Shown here: positions 43,501-53,500 of the stretch, one piece after another
Layout of the letters: each line of letters begins with the position of its first letter
Position numbering within the stretch: position 1 is the first letter of the stretch
From: Cellulomonas sp. 73-145
GTDB lineage: Bacteria > Actinomycetota > Actinomycetes > Actinomycetales > Cellulomonadaceae
DNA length: 64,000 nt
Assembly (NCBI GenBank): GCA_001898185.1
Contig: MKTI01000006.1
Span: 682,001-746,000, forward strand
Direction of reading: 5' to 3'
Notes under the pieces: model-generated
What the model saw: the letters and a program-made list of their open reading frames with translations, nothing else
Database searches by the model: none
What the model was told of the DNA's origin: nothing
Translations under genes and position numbers: made by a program

Positions 43501-43668
43501 TCGTCCCTGGGATGCACGAGCGTCGGGCGGGCCTGCGCGGCACGCTTGGCGGCGTAGGACGATGGTCCCGGAGGGCTCGACGGCATCGGCGCAGGTGGCG
43601 CGATCGGGCGACCGGATGGTGACCCGGGGTCGTGCCGAGGGGCCCTGACGTGCCAGGATCGCCCGCTC

Positions 43669-45198
43669 GTGGAGCACAGTCGCGGTCAGTCCGCCCCCAG
43701 GAGCATCTTCCGGCGCACCTCTCCGGAGGACGCGCTCGCCGCGACGCACGACCCGCACCGGCAGCTGCGGCGGACGCTGACCCCCTGGGACCTGGCCGTG
43801 ATGGGCGTCGCGGTGGCGGTCGGCGCGGGCATCTTCTCGGTCGGTGCGACGGCGGCGGCGAACTACGCCGGCCCGGCCGTCATCGTCTCGTTCGTCGTCG
43901 CCGCCATCGTCTGCGGCCTCGCGATCATGTGCTACGCCGAGTTCGCGTCCTCGCTGCCGATCGCCGGGTCGGCGTACACGTTCTCGTACGCGACCATGGG
44001 CGAGGGCGTCGCCTGGGTGATCGGGTGGGACCTGATCCTCGAGATGCTGCTGGCCGCCGCGGTGATCGCCAAGTTCTGGGGCGTGTACGTCGGGGACGCG
44101 CTGCACCTGTTCGGGATCGACGTCCCGATGTCCTTCCATGTCGGTGGGGTGAGCGTCGAGTGGGGACCGGTGCTCGTCGTCGCCATCTTCACCACGCTGC
44201 TGGCGATCGGCACCCGGCTGTCTACCCGCGTGAACGCGGTGTTCACGGCCCTGAAGGTGGGCATCACGCTGTTCGTCGTCGTCGCCGGCTTCGCCTACGT
44301 CAAGGCCGCGAACTACCACCCGTTCGTGCCGCCGTCGCAGCCGTCCACGGCCGGCACCTCGGCGCTGCACCAGTCGCTGTTCGGCTGGCTGCTCGGCTGG
44401 GCCCCGGCCACCTACGGCGCCGCGGGCATCCTCTCCGGCGCCGCGCTGGTGTTCTTCGCGTTCATCGGGTTCGACGTCGTCGCCACCACCGCCGAGGAGA
44501 CCAAGGACCCGCAGCGCACCATGCCGCGCGGCATGCTCGGCGGCCTCGGCGTGGTGACCGTGCTGTACATCCTGGTCAGCGTCGTGGTCACCGGGATGGT
44601 GCCGTACACGGATCTGGCCAAGTCGGCGAGCCCGTCGCTGACCACGGCCTTCGTGCTGGTCGGTGCGACGTGGGCCGGGAAGGTGATCTCCGTCGGCATC
44701 GTGCTGGGCCTGACGTCTGTGGTGATGGTGCTGCTGCTCGGGCTGACCCGGATCGTGTTCGCGATGAGCCGCGACGGGCTGCTGCCGCGCGGCCTGTCCC
44801 GGACCTCGCCGCGGTTCGGCACGCCGGCGCGGCTGCAGGTCGGTGCCGGCGTGGTGGTCGCGCTGATCGCCGGCCTCTCGCAGGTGCACCTGCTCGAGGA
44901 GATGATCAACATCGGCACGCTGTCCGCGTTCGTGTTGGTCAGCTTCGGGGTGCCGGTGCTGCGCAAGCTGCGTCCCGACCTGCCGCGCGGGTTCCGGGTG
45001 CCGTGGTCGCCGGTGCTGCCGTGGATCTCCGGCGTCGCCTGCCTGTGGCTGATGCTCAACCTGACGACGCTGACCTGGCTGCGGTTCGCCGTGTGGCTGG
45101 CGGTCGGCGCGGTGGTCTACGCCACGTACTCCTACCGGCACAGCCGGCTGGGGCGCGGCGAGGTGGTGCAGGCGCGCGAGGAGGACTCGCTGCTCTGA
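43669..45198 (+). CDS. APC-family amino acid permease (CAT type)
   Basis: 509 residues, twelve to thirteen membrane helices. Helix 1 motif 'DLAVMGVAVAVGAGIFSVGATAA' with the substrate-backbone GAGIF, and helix 6 'ALVFFAFIGFDVVATTAEETKDPQRTMPRGML' are typical of cationic amino acid transporters. Amino-acid/proton symport or uniport is expected. A GTG start is used, with CAGGAT nine bases before it. It ends at a compact terminator. No operon partner. Confidence 0.92.
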   Translation: MEHSRGQSAPRSIFRRTSPEDALAATHDPHRQLRRTLTPWDLAVMGVAVAVGAGIFSVGATAAANYAGPAVIVSFVVAAIVCGLAIMCYAEFASSLPIAGSAYTFSYATMGEGVAWVIGWDLILEMLLAAAVIAKFWGVYVGDALHLFGIDVPMSFHVGGVSVEWGPVLVVAIFTTLLAIGTRLSTRVNAVFTALKVGITLFVVVAGFAYVKAANYHPFVPPSQPSTAGTSALHQSLFGWLLGWAPATYGAAGILSGAALVFFAFIGFDVVATTAEETKDPQRTMPRGMLGGLGVVTVLYILVSVVVTGMVPYTDLAKSASPSLTTAFVLVGATWAGKVISVGIVLGLTSVVMVLLLGLTRIVFAMSRDGLLPRGLSRTSPRFGTPARLQVGAGVVVALIAGLSQVHLLEEMINIGTLSAFVLVSFGVPVLRKLRPDLPRGFRVPWSPVLPWISGVACLWLMLNLTTLTWLRFAVWLAVGAVVYATYSYRHSRLGRGEVVQAREEDSLL

Positions 45199-45206
45199 CG
45201 GCCGGT

Positions 45207-45225
45207 GGGCTGCGGGTTGCAGCCC
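45207..45225 (+). terminator. Terminator after the amino acid permease gene
   Basis: Perfect 7-bp stem GGGCTGC / GCAGCCC with a 5-base loop, eight bases past the stop, followed by a TCG-rich pyrimidine-biased tract. Confidence 0.7.
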
Positions 45226-45355
45226 CGTCGTCGTCCCGTCCTCGTGCTTTCGTCGTCCTGTCGTCGTCGGGGCGTCGTCCGGCCGGTGAACGTTGGACGA
45301 ACACTGCGCGCACCCACCCGTCCGGCCGTATGCCGTTGGTCGTGCGGGATGGACC

Positions 45356-46342
45356 ATGCTCCGCGTGCCGAACGACGTGAACCTCCTGGTCCGAGCCGCG
45401 CGCGCGACGGGCGCGACCCGTCCCGCCGTGATGCGAGACCTGGTCCGACCGCTGACCGTGACCGACGGGACCACCCCGATGAACGAGCTCGAGGTGCTGT
45501 TCCGGTCGCCGCACCTGCCGTGCATCGGCGTGCAGGACCCCGACGACCCGTCGCGGCTGGGCCTGCTGACCCGCACCCGGTTCGCCGAGGCGATGACCGG
45601 ACGGCTGGGCTTCGGCCGGGCGGTGCTGACCCGGCAGCCGGTGGCGCAGGTGGCCGACTGGAACCCGCTGGTGGTGGACGAGCAGACGGCGGTGGTGGAG
45701 ACGGCGGTCCGGGCGATCGAGCGGCCCGTCGAGTCGCGGTTCGACGAGGTGCTGGTGCGGGCGGACGCCTGGCAGATGGTCGGCACCGGAGACCTGATCG
45801 GCGCCCTGGTCGCGGCGCTGACCGGCCGCTCGCTGCACGACCCGCTGACGGGGCTGCCGTCCCGGGAGCTGGTGCGGCACACGATGCGGGACTGGGCCAA
45901 GCTGCTGCGGGGCACGCAGCGCCGTCTGGTGGTGCTGCTGGTGGACGTCGTGGAGTTCGGCGCGATCAACGCGGCGCACGGTGAGGCCGTCGGCGACCTG
46001 GTGCTCCGCGCGATCGCCGAGCGGCTGACCCAGGTGGTGCCGAGCGGGTTCCTGGTGGGCCGCACGGGCGGCGACGAGTTCATGGTGCTGGGGCTGCTGC
46101 CCGCCGCCGTCGAGTCCCGGGCACCGGCGCAGCGCGAGGAGCTGCGGGTGCAGGTGGCCGCGGGGCTCGCCGGCTCGCCGGAGGACGGGACGGAGGGGCT
46201 GCTGCCACCGCTGCGCGTGGTCGCGGCGGCGTCGACCCCGGGCTGGGCGGACCTGGACCTGCTGATGCAGGACGCGCAGCGGGCGATGCGGCTGGCCAAG
46301 CGCGGTGGTGAGGGGCTGGCGCGGTCGGCGGGAGCCGCCTGA
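45356..46342 (+). CDS. CBS-pair plus GGDEF protein (diguanylate-cyclase-like)
   Basis: 328 residues, soluble. An N-terminal tandem resembling a CBS pair ('LVRPLTVTDGTTPMNELEVLFRSPHLPCIGVQD', 'PVAQVADWNPLVVDEQTAVVETAVRAI', residues about 28-148) precedes a GGDEF domain with an intact G-G-D-E-F at 238-242. Metal Asp197 ('LLVDVVEFGAIN') is also present. No RxxD inhibitory site precedes the motif, so product inhibition may be absent. It should make c-di-GMP in response to an adenine nucleotide or another CBS ligand. ATG 45356 is the best start; a TTG at 45293 is possible. Confidence 0.85.
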   Translation: MLRVPNDVNLLVRAARATGATRPAVMRDLVRPLTVTDGTTPMNELEVLFRSPHLPCIGVQDPDDPSRLGLLTRTRFAEAMTGRLGFGRAVLTRQPVAQVADWNPLVVDEQTAVVETAVRAIERPVESRFDEVLVRADAWQMVGTGDLIGALVAALTGRSLHDPLTGLPSRELVRHTMRDWAKLLRGTQRRLVVLLVDVVEFGAINAAHGEAVGDLVLRAIAERLTQVVPSGFLVGRTGGDEFMVLGLLPAAVESRAPAQREELRVQVAAGLAGSPEDGTEGLLPPLRVVAAASTPGWADLDLLMQDAQRAMRLAKRGGEGLARSAGAA

Positions 46343-46362
46343 CGGGTGTCGGTGGTGGCTGG

Positions 46363-46368
46363 CAGGGT
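46363..46368 (+). promoter_or_regulatory. -10-like hexamer of the serine hydrolase gene
   Basis: CAGGGT, seven bases before ATG 46376. Confidence 0.35.
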
Positions 46369-46375
46369 GGCGGGC

Positions 46376-47866
46376 ATGGCGGCGACCCGGTCAGCGCAGG
46401 TGGGAGTCGGCGTGCGGGGAGCGGCGCGCGCTCGGGGCGGCGTGCGGCGCCTGCCCCGCAGCACGCCGGAGGAGCAGGGCGTCGACCCGTGTGCGCTGAG
46501 CGCGACCCTGGACGCGCTGCTGCGGCAGCCGGAGCTGCACTCGCTGATGGTGCTGCGGCGCGGCCACGTGGTGGCGGAGGGCTGGGCAGCGCCGTTCGGT
46601 CCCGAGCGGCGGCACCAGCTGTTCTCGCTGAGCAAGAGCGTCACGTCGACGGCGGTCGGGCTGGCGGCGGCGGAGGGTCTGCTGACGGTCGACGACCGGG
46701 TGGTGGACCTGCTCGGCGTGCCGGAGCGGGAGGGCGGCCACCTCGGCGAGCTGCGGGTGCGGCACCTGCTGACGATGACGACGGGGCACGACACCGACCC
46801 CTCCCAGGCGGTGTTCTCGGCTGCGGATTGGGTGCAGGCGTTCCTGGACCAGCCCCTCAGCCACCGGCCCGGCACGCACTTCGTCTACAACACCGCCGCC
46901 ACGTACGTGCTGTCGGCGATCGTGCAGCGGCTCACCGGGCAGCGGGTGCTCGGCTGGCTCCGGCCCCGGCTGCTGGCGCCGCTCGGCATCACCGGGGCGA
47001 CGTGGGAGCGCAGCCCGCAAGGCATCGACACCGGCGGCTCCGGGCTCTCGCTGCGCACCGAGGACGTGGCGGCGTTCGGGCAGCTGTACCTGCAGGACGG
47101 CGTCTGGCAGGGGCACCGGCTGCTGCCGGAGGGCTGGGTGGCCGAGGCGACGCGGTTCCAGGTGCCCAACGGCGACCCCGTGACGGGAGGGGACTGGTGG
47201 CAGGGGTACGGCTACCAGTTCTGGCGCTGCCGGCACGGCGCGTACCGCGGTGACGGGGCGTTCGGGCAGTACTGCGTGGTGCTGCCGGAGCAGGACGCGG
47301 TGGTGGTGATGACGTCCGGCCTCGCCGAGATGCAGGCGCCGCTGGACGCGCTGTGGGACCACCTGCTGCCCGGCCTGCACGACGAGCCGCTGGCGCCCGA
47401 TCCGGACGGGCGTGCGGCCCTGCAGCGGCGGTTGGGCGAGCTGCGGCTCGACCCACCCACCGGGCGGGACACCACGGTCACCGGCGCACACCTGGCGGGA
47501 CGGACCGTGGCGTTCGGCGCGAACGCGCTCGGGGTGACGCACGCGGTGCTCGATGCGGGCGAGGAGGAGGACCGGATCGCCGTCCGGGCCGGGCGGCGCA
47601 CGTGGACGCTGCGAGCGGGTCACCGGGAGCCCGTCGCGCAGTCGGTCCGGCTGGCGCCGCGGGCGCCCTCGGCCGCTCTCGTCTCCGGCACGTGGACCGG
47701 CCCGGACGTCTACCTGCTGACCGTGCGGTACCCGGAGACGCCGTTCGTGTGGACGGTGCAGCTGGAGGTCTCCGGGGAGTCGGTCACCGTCAGCCCGAGC
47801 GTCAACGTCGCGTTCGGCGCCACCCGGCTGCCGGTGCTGACGGGGACGCTGGCGGGCGGCGGCTGA
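46376..47866 (+). CDS. Serine hydrolase of the beta-lactamase/penicillin-binding (class C) family
   Basis: 496 residues with no signal peptide, so cytosolic unless exported otherwise. The class-C fold has the catalytic S-x-x-K in 'HQLFSLSKSVTSTAVGLAA', the Tyr motif in 'GTHFVYNTAATYVLSAIV', and 'RGDGAFGQYCVVLPEQDAVVVMTSG' near the third motif. A C-terminal beta-rich extension of about 120 residues follows. Such proteins act as esterases, D-peptidases or amidases; resistance to beta-lactams is not implied. ATG 46376 is chosen because a CAGGGT box precedes it. Confidence 0.88.
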   Translation: MAATRSAQVGVGVRGAARARGGVRRLPRSTPEEQGVDPCALSATLDALLRQPELHSLMVLRRGHVVAEGWAAPFGPERRHQLFSLSKSVTSTAVGLAAAEGLLTVDDRVVDLLGVPEREGGHLGELRVRHLLTMTTGHDTDPSQAVFSAADWVQAFLDQPLSHRPGTHFVYNTAATYVLSAIVQRLTGQRVLGWLRPRLLAPLGITGATWERSPQGIDTGGSGLSLRTEDVAAFGQLYLQDGVWQGHRLLPEGWVAEATRFQVPNGDPVTGGDWWQGYGYQFWRCRHGAYRGDGAFGQYCVVLPEQDAVVVMTSGLAEMQAPLDALWDHLLPGLHDEPLAPDPDGRAALQRRLGELRLDPPTGRDTTVTGAHLAGRTVAFGANALGVTHAVLDAGEEEDRIAVRAGRRTWTLRAGHREPVAQSVRLAPRAPSAALVSGTWTGPDVYLLTVRYPETPFVWTVQLEVSGESVTVSPSVNVAFGATRLPVLTGTLAGGG

Positions 47867-47872
47867 CCGCCG

Positions 47873-48646
47873 TCAGGACCAGCGGAGGGTCGCCTCCGGC
47901 AGCGCCTCGACGAAGTCGCGGGTGTCCGGGTGCACCGGGTCGGCCAGCACGTCGCGCAGGCTGCCGGTCTGGACCAGCCGCCCCTCGGCCAGCACGTGCA
48001 CCCGGGTGGTCAGCTGCTCGAGCAGCCGTACGTCGTGCGAGGCGAGCAGCAGCCCGATGCCTGCGGGACCGACCAGGGCGAAGATCTGCTCCGCGATGTG
48101 ATGGCGCATGGCCGGATCGAGGGCCGTGAGCGGCTCGTCGAGCAGCAGCACGTCCGGCCGGGCTGCGAGGGCGCTCGCGATCGCCAGGCGCTGACGCTCG
48201 CCGCCGGACAGGGTGCCCACCTTGCGGCGGAGCACGTGCGTGGGCAGCTCCACGACGGCCAGGGCGCCCTCGGCGTCGCCGCCCGTGGAGCGGCCGGCGG
48301 CGCGCGCCTCGTCGAGCGCCAGGCGGAGGGCGCGCTCGGCGGTGTGCTCCGGGTCGGCGTTGGCCAGGCCGTTCTGGTGCACCGTCCGCAGCCGGGCCCG
48401 CAGCGCCTTGCGATCGCGTCGCGCCGGCTTCGCCACGCGGCGACCGTCGAACGTCACCGATCCTCGGCTCGGCACCAGCGCGCCGGCGAGGACCTGCACC
48501 AGCGTCGACTTGCCGACGCCGGACAGGCCGAGCAGCCCGAGCGCGTCACCAGGCGAGACGTCGACGTCCACCCCGGCCAGCACCGCGGCACCGCCGTAGC
48601 CGGCCCACACGTCCCTCGCCTGCAGCAGGCCCGTCCCGTTGCCCAT
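47873..48646 (-). CDS. Stand-alone ABC transporter ATP-binding protein (Dpp/Opp-like)
   Basis: 257 residues. Walker A 'GLSGVGKST', Q-loop 'TVHQNGLANADPEHTAERAL', signature 'LSGGERQRLAIASALAARPDVLLLDEPLTALDP' and His-loop 'LLLASHDVRLLEQLTTR' are intact. The Q-loop region and the tail 'VHPDTRDFVEALPE' resemble DppF/OppF-type subunits of peptide or nickel importers. No permease or binding-protein gene is nearby, so it may serve a distant transporter or have a non-transport role. GAGGGA precedes ATG 48646; longer in-frame starts add unrelated sequence. Confidence 0.88.
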   Translation of the reverse strand: MGNGTGLLQARDVWAGYGGAAVLAGVDVDVSPGDALGLLGLSGVGKSTLVQVLAGALVPSRGSVTFDGRRVAKPARRDRKALRARLRTVHQNGLANADPEHTAERALRLALDEARAAGRSTGGDAEGALAVVELPTHVLRRKVGTLSGGERQRLAIASALAARPDVLLLDEPLTALDPAMRHHIAEQIFALVGPAGIGLLLASHDVRLLEQLTTRVHVLAEGRLVQTGSLRDVLADPVHPDTRDFVEALPEATLRWS

Positions 48647-48812
48647 GACCGTCCCTCGTCGCCGTCCGGACCGCCGCGGTCCCGGTGGCGTCCAACGACC
48701 GACGCCCCAGGAAGGATCCCACCGCAGGGTGAGCGGCTCATCACCAGGGGGTGTGCGCACGGGCCCGGCGGGCGCTGCGGTGGGCCGGGAGGCGGGGTGA
48801 GCGGCTCCCGGT

Positions 48813-48818
48813 GACACT
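48813..48818 (+). promoter_or_regulatory. -10-like hexamer of the dimethylformamidase-like gene
   Basis: GACACT, six bases, then ATG 48825. Confidence 0.45.
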
Positions 48819-48824
48819 GACCTG

Positions 48825-50474
48825 ATGTCGGCCGAGGACGGATCGGGAGCCCGACGCCCGCGGCGACCCGGCCGTCGGGCGGCGGTGCTGGCGGGCGCAG
48901 CCGTCCTCGTCCTCCTCCTCGGCGCAGGGGCCGTGGTGCTCGGTGCGCGTGGTCGGCTGGTCCAGGCGACCGTGTCGTCGTCCCCGGGACGCGTCCCCGA
49001 TGCCGGCACCGCCGGACCGACCGCGGACCCGACCGCCGGCCCGACCTCGTCGGCTGCGCCGCTGACCCCGACGGACGACTGGCACGTCGCCTCGCCGCCC
49101 GGGACGCACATCGAGGGCTATGCGGACCGCACCAGCGTCCGCACCGACGGCCAGGTGCAGCTGCGCGTGTCCGCGACGGGCAGGTCGTTCGGCGTGACGG
49201 TGCTCCGGATGGGGTCGTACGGCTCGTCGGCTGCGGCCCGCCTGGCACACGCCGGTCCGTTCCGGGTGGTGGCGCAGCCGGCGCCGACCGTCGTCGCCGA
49301 CACCCGGACGGTCACCACGTCCTGGACCCCGACCGCGACCATCGCGGCGACAGGGTGGCCGCCGGGCGCGTACCTGCTGCGCCTCGAGGGGGACGACGGT
49401 GCCGAGGGCTACGTCCCGCTGACCGTGCGCTCGGACAGCACCGCCGGGAAGGTGGTGCTGGTCCAGGCCGTCACCACGTGGCAGGCCTACAACGACTACG
49501 GCGGCATGAGCCTCTACCACGGCAAGGACGGGATGCCGGCGAGCCGGTCGTTCGCCGTGACGTTCGACCGGCCCTACGCGGAGGCATCCGGCAGCGGCGA
49601 CTTCCTCGGCAACGAGCTGCCTCTCGTGACCTTCGCCGAGCACCTCGGGCTTCCCCTCGCCTACGCGACGGACGTCGACCTGCAGGAGGACCCGCACCTG
49701 CTCGACGGCGCCCGCGCCGTCGTCTCCCCGGGGCACGACGAGTACTGGTCGACCTCGATGCGGCAGGCGCTGACCAGGGCCCGCGACGGCGGCACCAACG
49801 TGGCGTTCCTCGGCGCCAACGCCGTCTACCGGCACATCCGGTTCGGGTCCACACCGGTGGGACCGGATCGGCTGGAGATCGACTACAAGAGCACCGCGGA
49901 CCCGATCACGGCGACCGACCCGTCCGAGTCGACGACGCAGTGGCGCTCCGGCCCCGTGCCGCGTCCGGAGAGCGACCTGGTCGGGGGCTTCTACCAGTGC
50001 AACCCGGTCAAGGCGCCGCTCGTCGTGGCGCACCGGCTGTCGTGGCTGACCGAGGGCCTGCAGCCCGGGCAGACGCTCGGCACGCTCGTCGGGCCGGAGT
50101 ACGACCGGGTCGACCTGTCCGTGCCGACGCCGCACCCTCTCCAGGTCCTGTTCCACTCGCCCGTCACCTGCAAGCTCATGGGCCGGACCGTCCAGGACGC
50201 CGCGGACGTCACGTACTACACGGCGAGCAGCGGCGCGGGCGTCTTCGACGCGGGGACCAGCAAGTGGGTGTGCGCGCTGGACGACACGGCGTGCCAAGCC
50301 AGCTGGGGCGACCCGGCGACGTACCGGGTGGTGCGGCAGGTGACCGAGAGGTTGCTGACCGAGGCGGCGAACGGTCCGTTGGGACGGACGCACCCGGCGC
50401 AGGACACCACCGGTGGCACCCCGGGGCCCGACGACGGGGTCGCCGGCATCTCCGGAGGCGGCCCGACGCCCTGA
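48825..50474 (+). CDS. Exported protein similar to N,N-dimethylformamidase large subunit
   Basis: 549 residues. A basic N-terminus and hydrophobic helix (about 18-42) form a membrane anchor or uncleaved signal, then a Thr/Pro/Ala linker to about 85. The body has a beta-domain and the DMFase-like core 'TTWQAYNDYGGMSLYHG', 'SFAVTFDRPY', 'NELPLVTFAEHLGLPLAYATDVDL', 'VVSPGHDEYWSTSMRQAL' and 'NVAFLGANAVYRHIRF'. The family resembles a class I glutamine-amidotransferase fold that cleaves small amides; the substrate here is unknown, and its extracellular location sets it apart from true DMFase. Confidence 0.82.
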   Translation: MSAEDGSGARRPRRPGRRAAVLAGAAVLVLLLGAGAVVLGARGRLVQATVSSSPGRVPDAGTAGPTADPTAGPTSSAAPLTPTDDWHVASPPGTHIEGYADRTSVRTDGQVQLRVSATGRSFGVTVLRMGSYGSSAAARLAHAGPFRVVAQPAPTVVADTRTVTTSWTPTATIAATGWPPGAYLLRLEGDDGAEGYVPLTVRSDSTAGKVVLVQAVTTWQAYNDYGGMSLYHGKDGMPASRSFAVTFDRPYAEASGSGDFLGNELPLVTFAEHLGLPLAYATDVDLQEDPHLLDGARAVVSPGHDEYWSTSMRQALTRARDGGTNVAFLGANAVYRHIRFGSTPVGPDRLEIDYKSTADPITATDPSESTTQWRSGPVPRPESDLVGGFYQCNPVKAPLVVAHRLSWLTEGLQPGQTLGTLVGPEYDRVDLSVPTPHPLQVLFHSPVTCKLMGRTVQDAADVTYYTASSGAGVFDAGTSKWVCALDDTACQASWGDPATYRVVRQVTERLLTEAANGPLGRTHPAQDTTGGTPGPDDGVAGISGGGPTP

Positions 50475-50487
50475 CTCCTCCGGGAGT
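50474..50487. terminator. Weak bidirectional hairpin between convergent genes
   Basis: ACTCC-TCCG-GGAGT, a 5-bp stem with a tetraloop, between the dimethylformamidase-like gene and putA. Confidence 0.35.
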
Positions 50488-50507
50488 GTGGGTCGGCCCC
50501 GGCCTGC

Positions 50508-53500
50508 TCAGTCGGTCCCGGCCTGCGCGGACCGCTGCAGCGCCCGGTCGGCGAGCGTGTCGGGCGTGCCGAACCGGTGGGCGGTGACGGTGGCGGACTG
50601 CTCCCGCAGGAACGTCAGCAGCTCCACCCGGCCGGACTCGGTGACGGGCTGGTGGTAGACCGCCAGGTCGGGTCGCGGTCCGGTGGCGTGGGCGAGCGCA
50701 TCGGCGTCGCCGTCCACCAGGCGGATGCGGCCGGACGGCAGGGTCCGGACGGCGGCGAGCCACGTGGTGTCGTCCTCGGCGCGCACGGTGACGCCGAGGT
50801 CGTGCAGCACGGCGCCGAGCGGGGCGGGCAGCAGGTGGGACGTCGAGACCGTCACCTCGGCGCCGGCCACCAGCCCGGCGCCGACCACGCGCACCAGGGC
50901 GGCCACCGACCCGCGCCGACCGAGCCGCACCAGCACCGGCACCGGCCGGTAGCGCAGGACGTTGCGCTCCGCGCCGAGGGCGGTGACGTCGTCGGACCGG
51001 GAGAACACGTCGCGCCAGGCGAGGGCGTCGGAGGCGAGGGCCCGCTCGAGCGGACCGGCCGTGGCGGGCGTCGCGGCCTCGGACGGCGCGACGGGCGCGT
51101 CGTCGGAGGCGGACGACGAGGTCTGGCCGCCGACCGGCCGGAAGTCCGCCTCGTCGTGCGCGAACGGCGCATCCGCCACGCCCGCGGCACGGGCCGCCTC
51201 GAGCAGCCGGGTGGCCGCCGACCCCAACGGCGCGCCGCGCCGGGCGGGCGCGGAGACCCAGTCGACCAGCGGCACCAGGGTGTTCGGACCGCCGGCCTTG
51301 GCGCCCGGGCCCACCGCGGACCGCTTCCAGCCGCCGAACGGCTGCCGCCGCACGATCGCCCCGGTGATGCCCCGGTTCACGTAGAGGTTCCCCGCCTCGA
51401 CGCGGGTCAGCCAGTCCGCCACCTCGTCCACGTCCTGACTGTGCAGGCCGGCGGTCAGCCCGTAGTCGACACCGTTCTGCAGGTCGATCGCCTCGTCGAG
51501 CGTCTCGACTGTCATCACGCCCAGCACCGGCCCGAAGTACTCGGTGCGGTGGAACGCCGACCCGGCGCGCACCCCGGCGCGCACGCCGGGTGTCCACAGG
51601 CGTCCGGAGTCGTCCAGGCGTCGCGGCTGTACCGCCCAGCTCTCGCCCGGCGCCAGCCGGGTCAGGCCGTCGAGCAGCTTGCCCTCCGCGGGCTCGATCA
51701 CCGGTCCCATCTGGGTCGCCGGGTCGGCCGGGACGCCGACGCGCAGGCTGGTCACCGCGTCGAGCAGCTGGTCGTGGAACCGCCGCGACGTGCCGACCGA
51801 CCCGACCAGGATCACCAGCGACGCCGCCGAGCACTTCTGACCTGCGTGCCCGAAGGCGGAGGCCACGACGTCGCGCACCGCCAGGTCCAGGTCGGCGCTC
51901 GGGGTCACGACGATCGCGTTCTTCCCGCTCGTCTCCGCCAGCAGGTGCAGGCCGGGCCGGAAGCCGGCGAACAGCCGGGCGGTCTCGAACGAGCCGGTGA
52001 GCAGCAGCCGGTCGACGCGCGCGTCGGAGACGAGGGCCTTGCCGAGACCGTCCTCGGCGACGTGCACCAGCGCCAGGACCTCGCGCGGCACGCCGGCCGC
52101 CCACAGCGCCTCGGCCAGCACCGAGCCGCACCGGGCCGCCTGCGGAGCCGGCTTGAGCACCACGGCCGAGCCGGCCGCGAGCGGGGCCAGCACGGAGCCC
52201 GCGGCGATCGACACGGGGAAGTTCCACGGCGGCGTCGCCGCGGTGAGCCGGACGGGGTGCGCGACGGCGCCGTCCGTCCCCTCGAGCTCCTCCGCGAGCC
52301 CGGCGTACCAGCGGGCGAAGTCCACCGCCTCGCTGACCTCGGGATCGGCCTGGTCGAGGGTCTTGCCCGTCTCGGCCGCCATCACCTCGCACAGGTCGCC
52401 GCGGCGCCGCTCCAGCTCGTCGGCAGCCCGCCGCAGCACCGTGGCGCGCTCGCGGGCCGGCAGCGCGCCCCACTCGGCGCCGGCCGTGACGGCGGCCGCG
52501 AGGATCCGGTCCAGCTCGGCCGGATCGGTGACGGTGTGCTCGTCACGCGTCTGGACGCCGAGGCGCGACGACGGGACACGGGCGAGCAGCTCGCGGCCCC
52601 ACGCTCGGTTGGCGGCGAGCGAGGGGTCCGTGTCCGGGGCCGAGGCGAACGGCAGGGCGTCGGACGAGGCGAACGGCAGGGAGTCGGACGAGGCCGCGGC
52701 ATCACGACGGCGGTCCTGGGTGCGCCGCGGTGCCGGCACCTCGTCGCGCGCGTCCGCCAGCGCCCGCAGCGAGACGAGGAACCGGTCGCGCTCGCGGGTG
52801 AACGCCACCTCGTCGTCGGCCATCGTGAACAGGGACGACATCACGTTCTCCGGGCTGGCGGCCTCCTCCAGCCGCCGCACCAGGTAGGCGATCGCCACGT
52901 CGAAGTGCTCGGGGTGCACCACGGGCGTGTAGAGCAGCAGCCGCCCCGTCGACCGGCGCACCGCCTCGGCCTGACCGGTAGCCATGCCGAGCAGCATCTC
53001 CATCTCCACCGCGTCCTGGACCCCGCGCCGCCCCGCCAGCAGCCAGGCGAACGCCAGGTCGAACAGGTTGTGACCGGCCACGCCGAGGTGCACGTTCGCG
53101 GTCCGCTCCGGCGTCAGCGCCCAGTCGAGCACCCGCTTGTACGCGGTGTCCGTCTGCTGCTTGGTGTCCCAGGTGGCCGGCGGCCAGTCGTGCAGCTCGG
53201 CGTCGACGTGCTCCATCGACAGGTTCGCGCCCTTCACCAGGCGCACCTTGACCGGCGCCCCGCCGTCGGCCCGCCGCGCGGCCGCCCACCCCTGCAGCCG
53301 CTGCATCGCGGCCAGTGCGTCCGGGAGGTAGGCCTGCAGCACCACGCCGGCGTGCAGGTCGCGCAGCTCCGGCCGGTCGAGCAGCCGCATGAACACCTCG
53401 AGGGTCAGGTCGAGGTCGCGGTACTCCTCCATGTCGAGGGTGACGACGGTGCCCGTCGCCGCGGCGCGTCGGTACAGGGGGAGCAGGTGCGCCACGACCT

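Noticed and set aside
39834..43586. A 1250-codon open frame antisense to the kinase end and clpC
   Set aside because: It is a GC-driven shadow: it lies opposite the strongly conserved clpC gene, is rich in Arg/His/Leu/Val repeats typical of reverse-frame translation, and has no recognisable domain.
43291..46875. A 1194-codon minus-strand frame across the permease and GGDEF genes
   Set aside because: It spans three real genes and two terminators on the other strand, and its translation is Arg/Thr/Ser-rich without domains.
46376..47866. A beta-lactam resistance gene
   Set aside because: The protein has the class-C serine-hydrolase fold but no signal peptide and an extra C-terminal domain. Many such proteins are esterases or peptidases, so resistance cannot be claimed.
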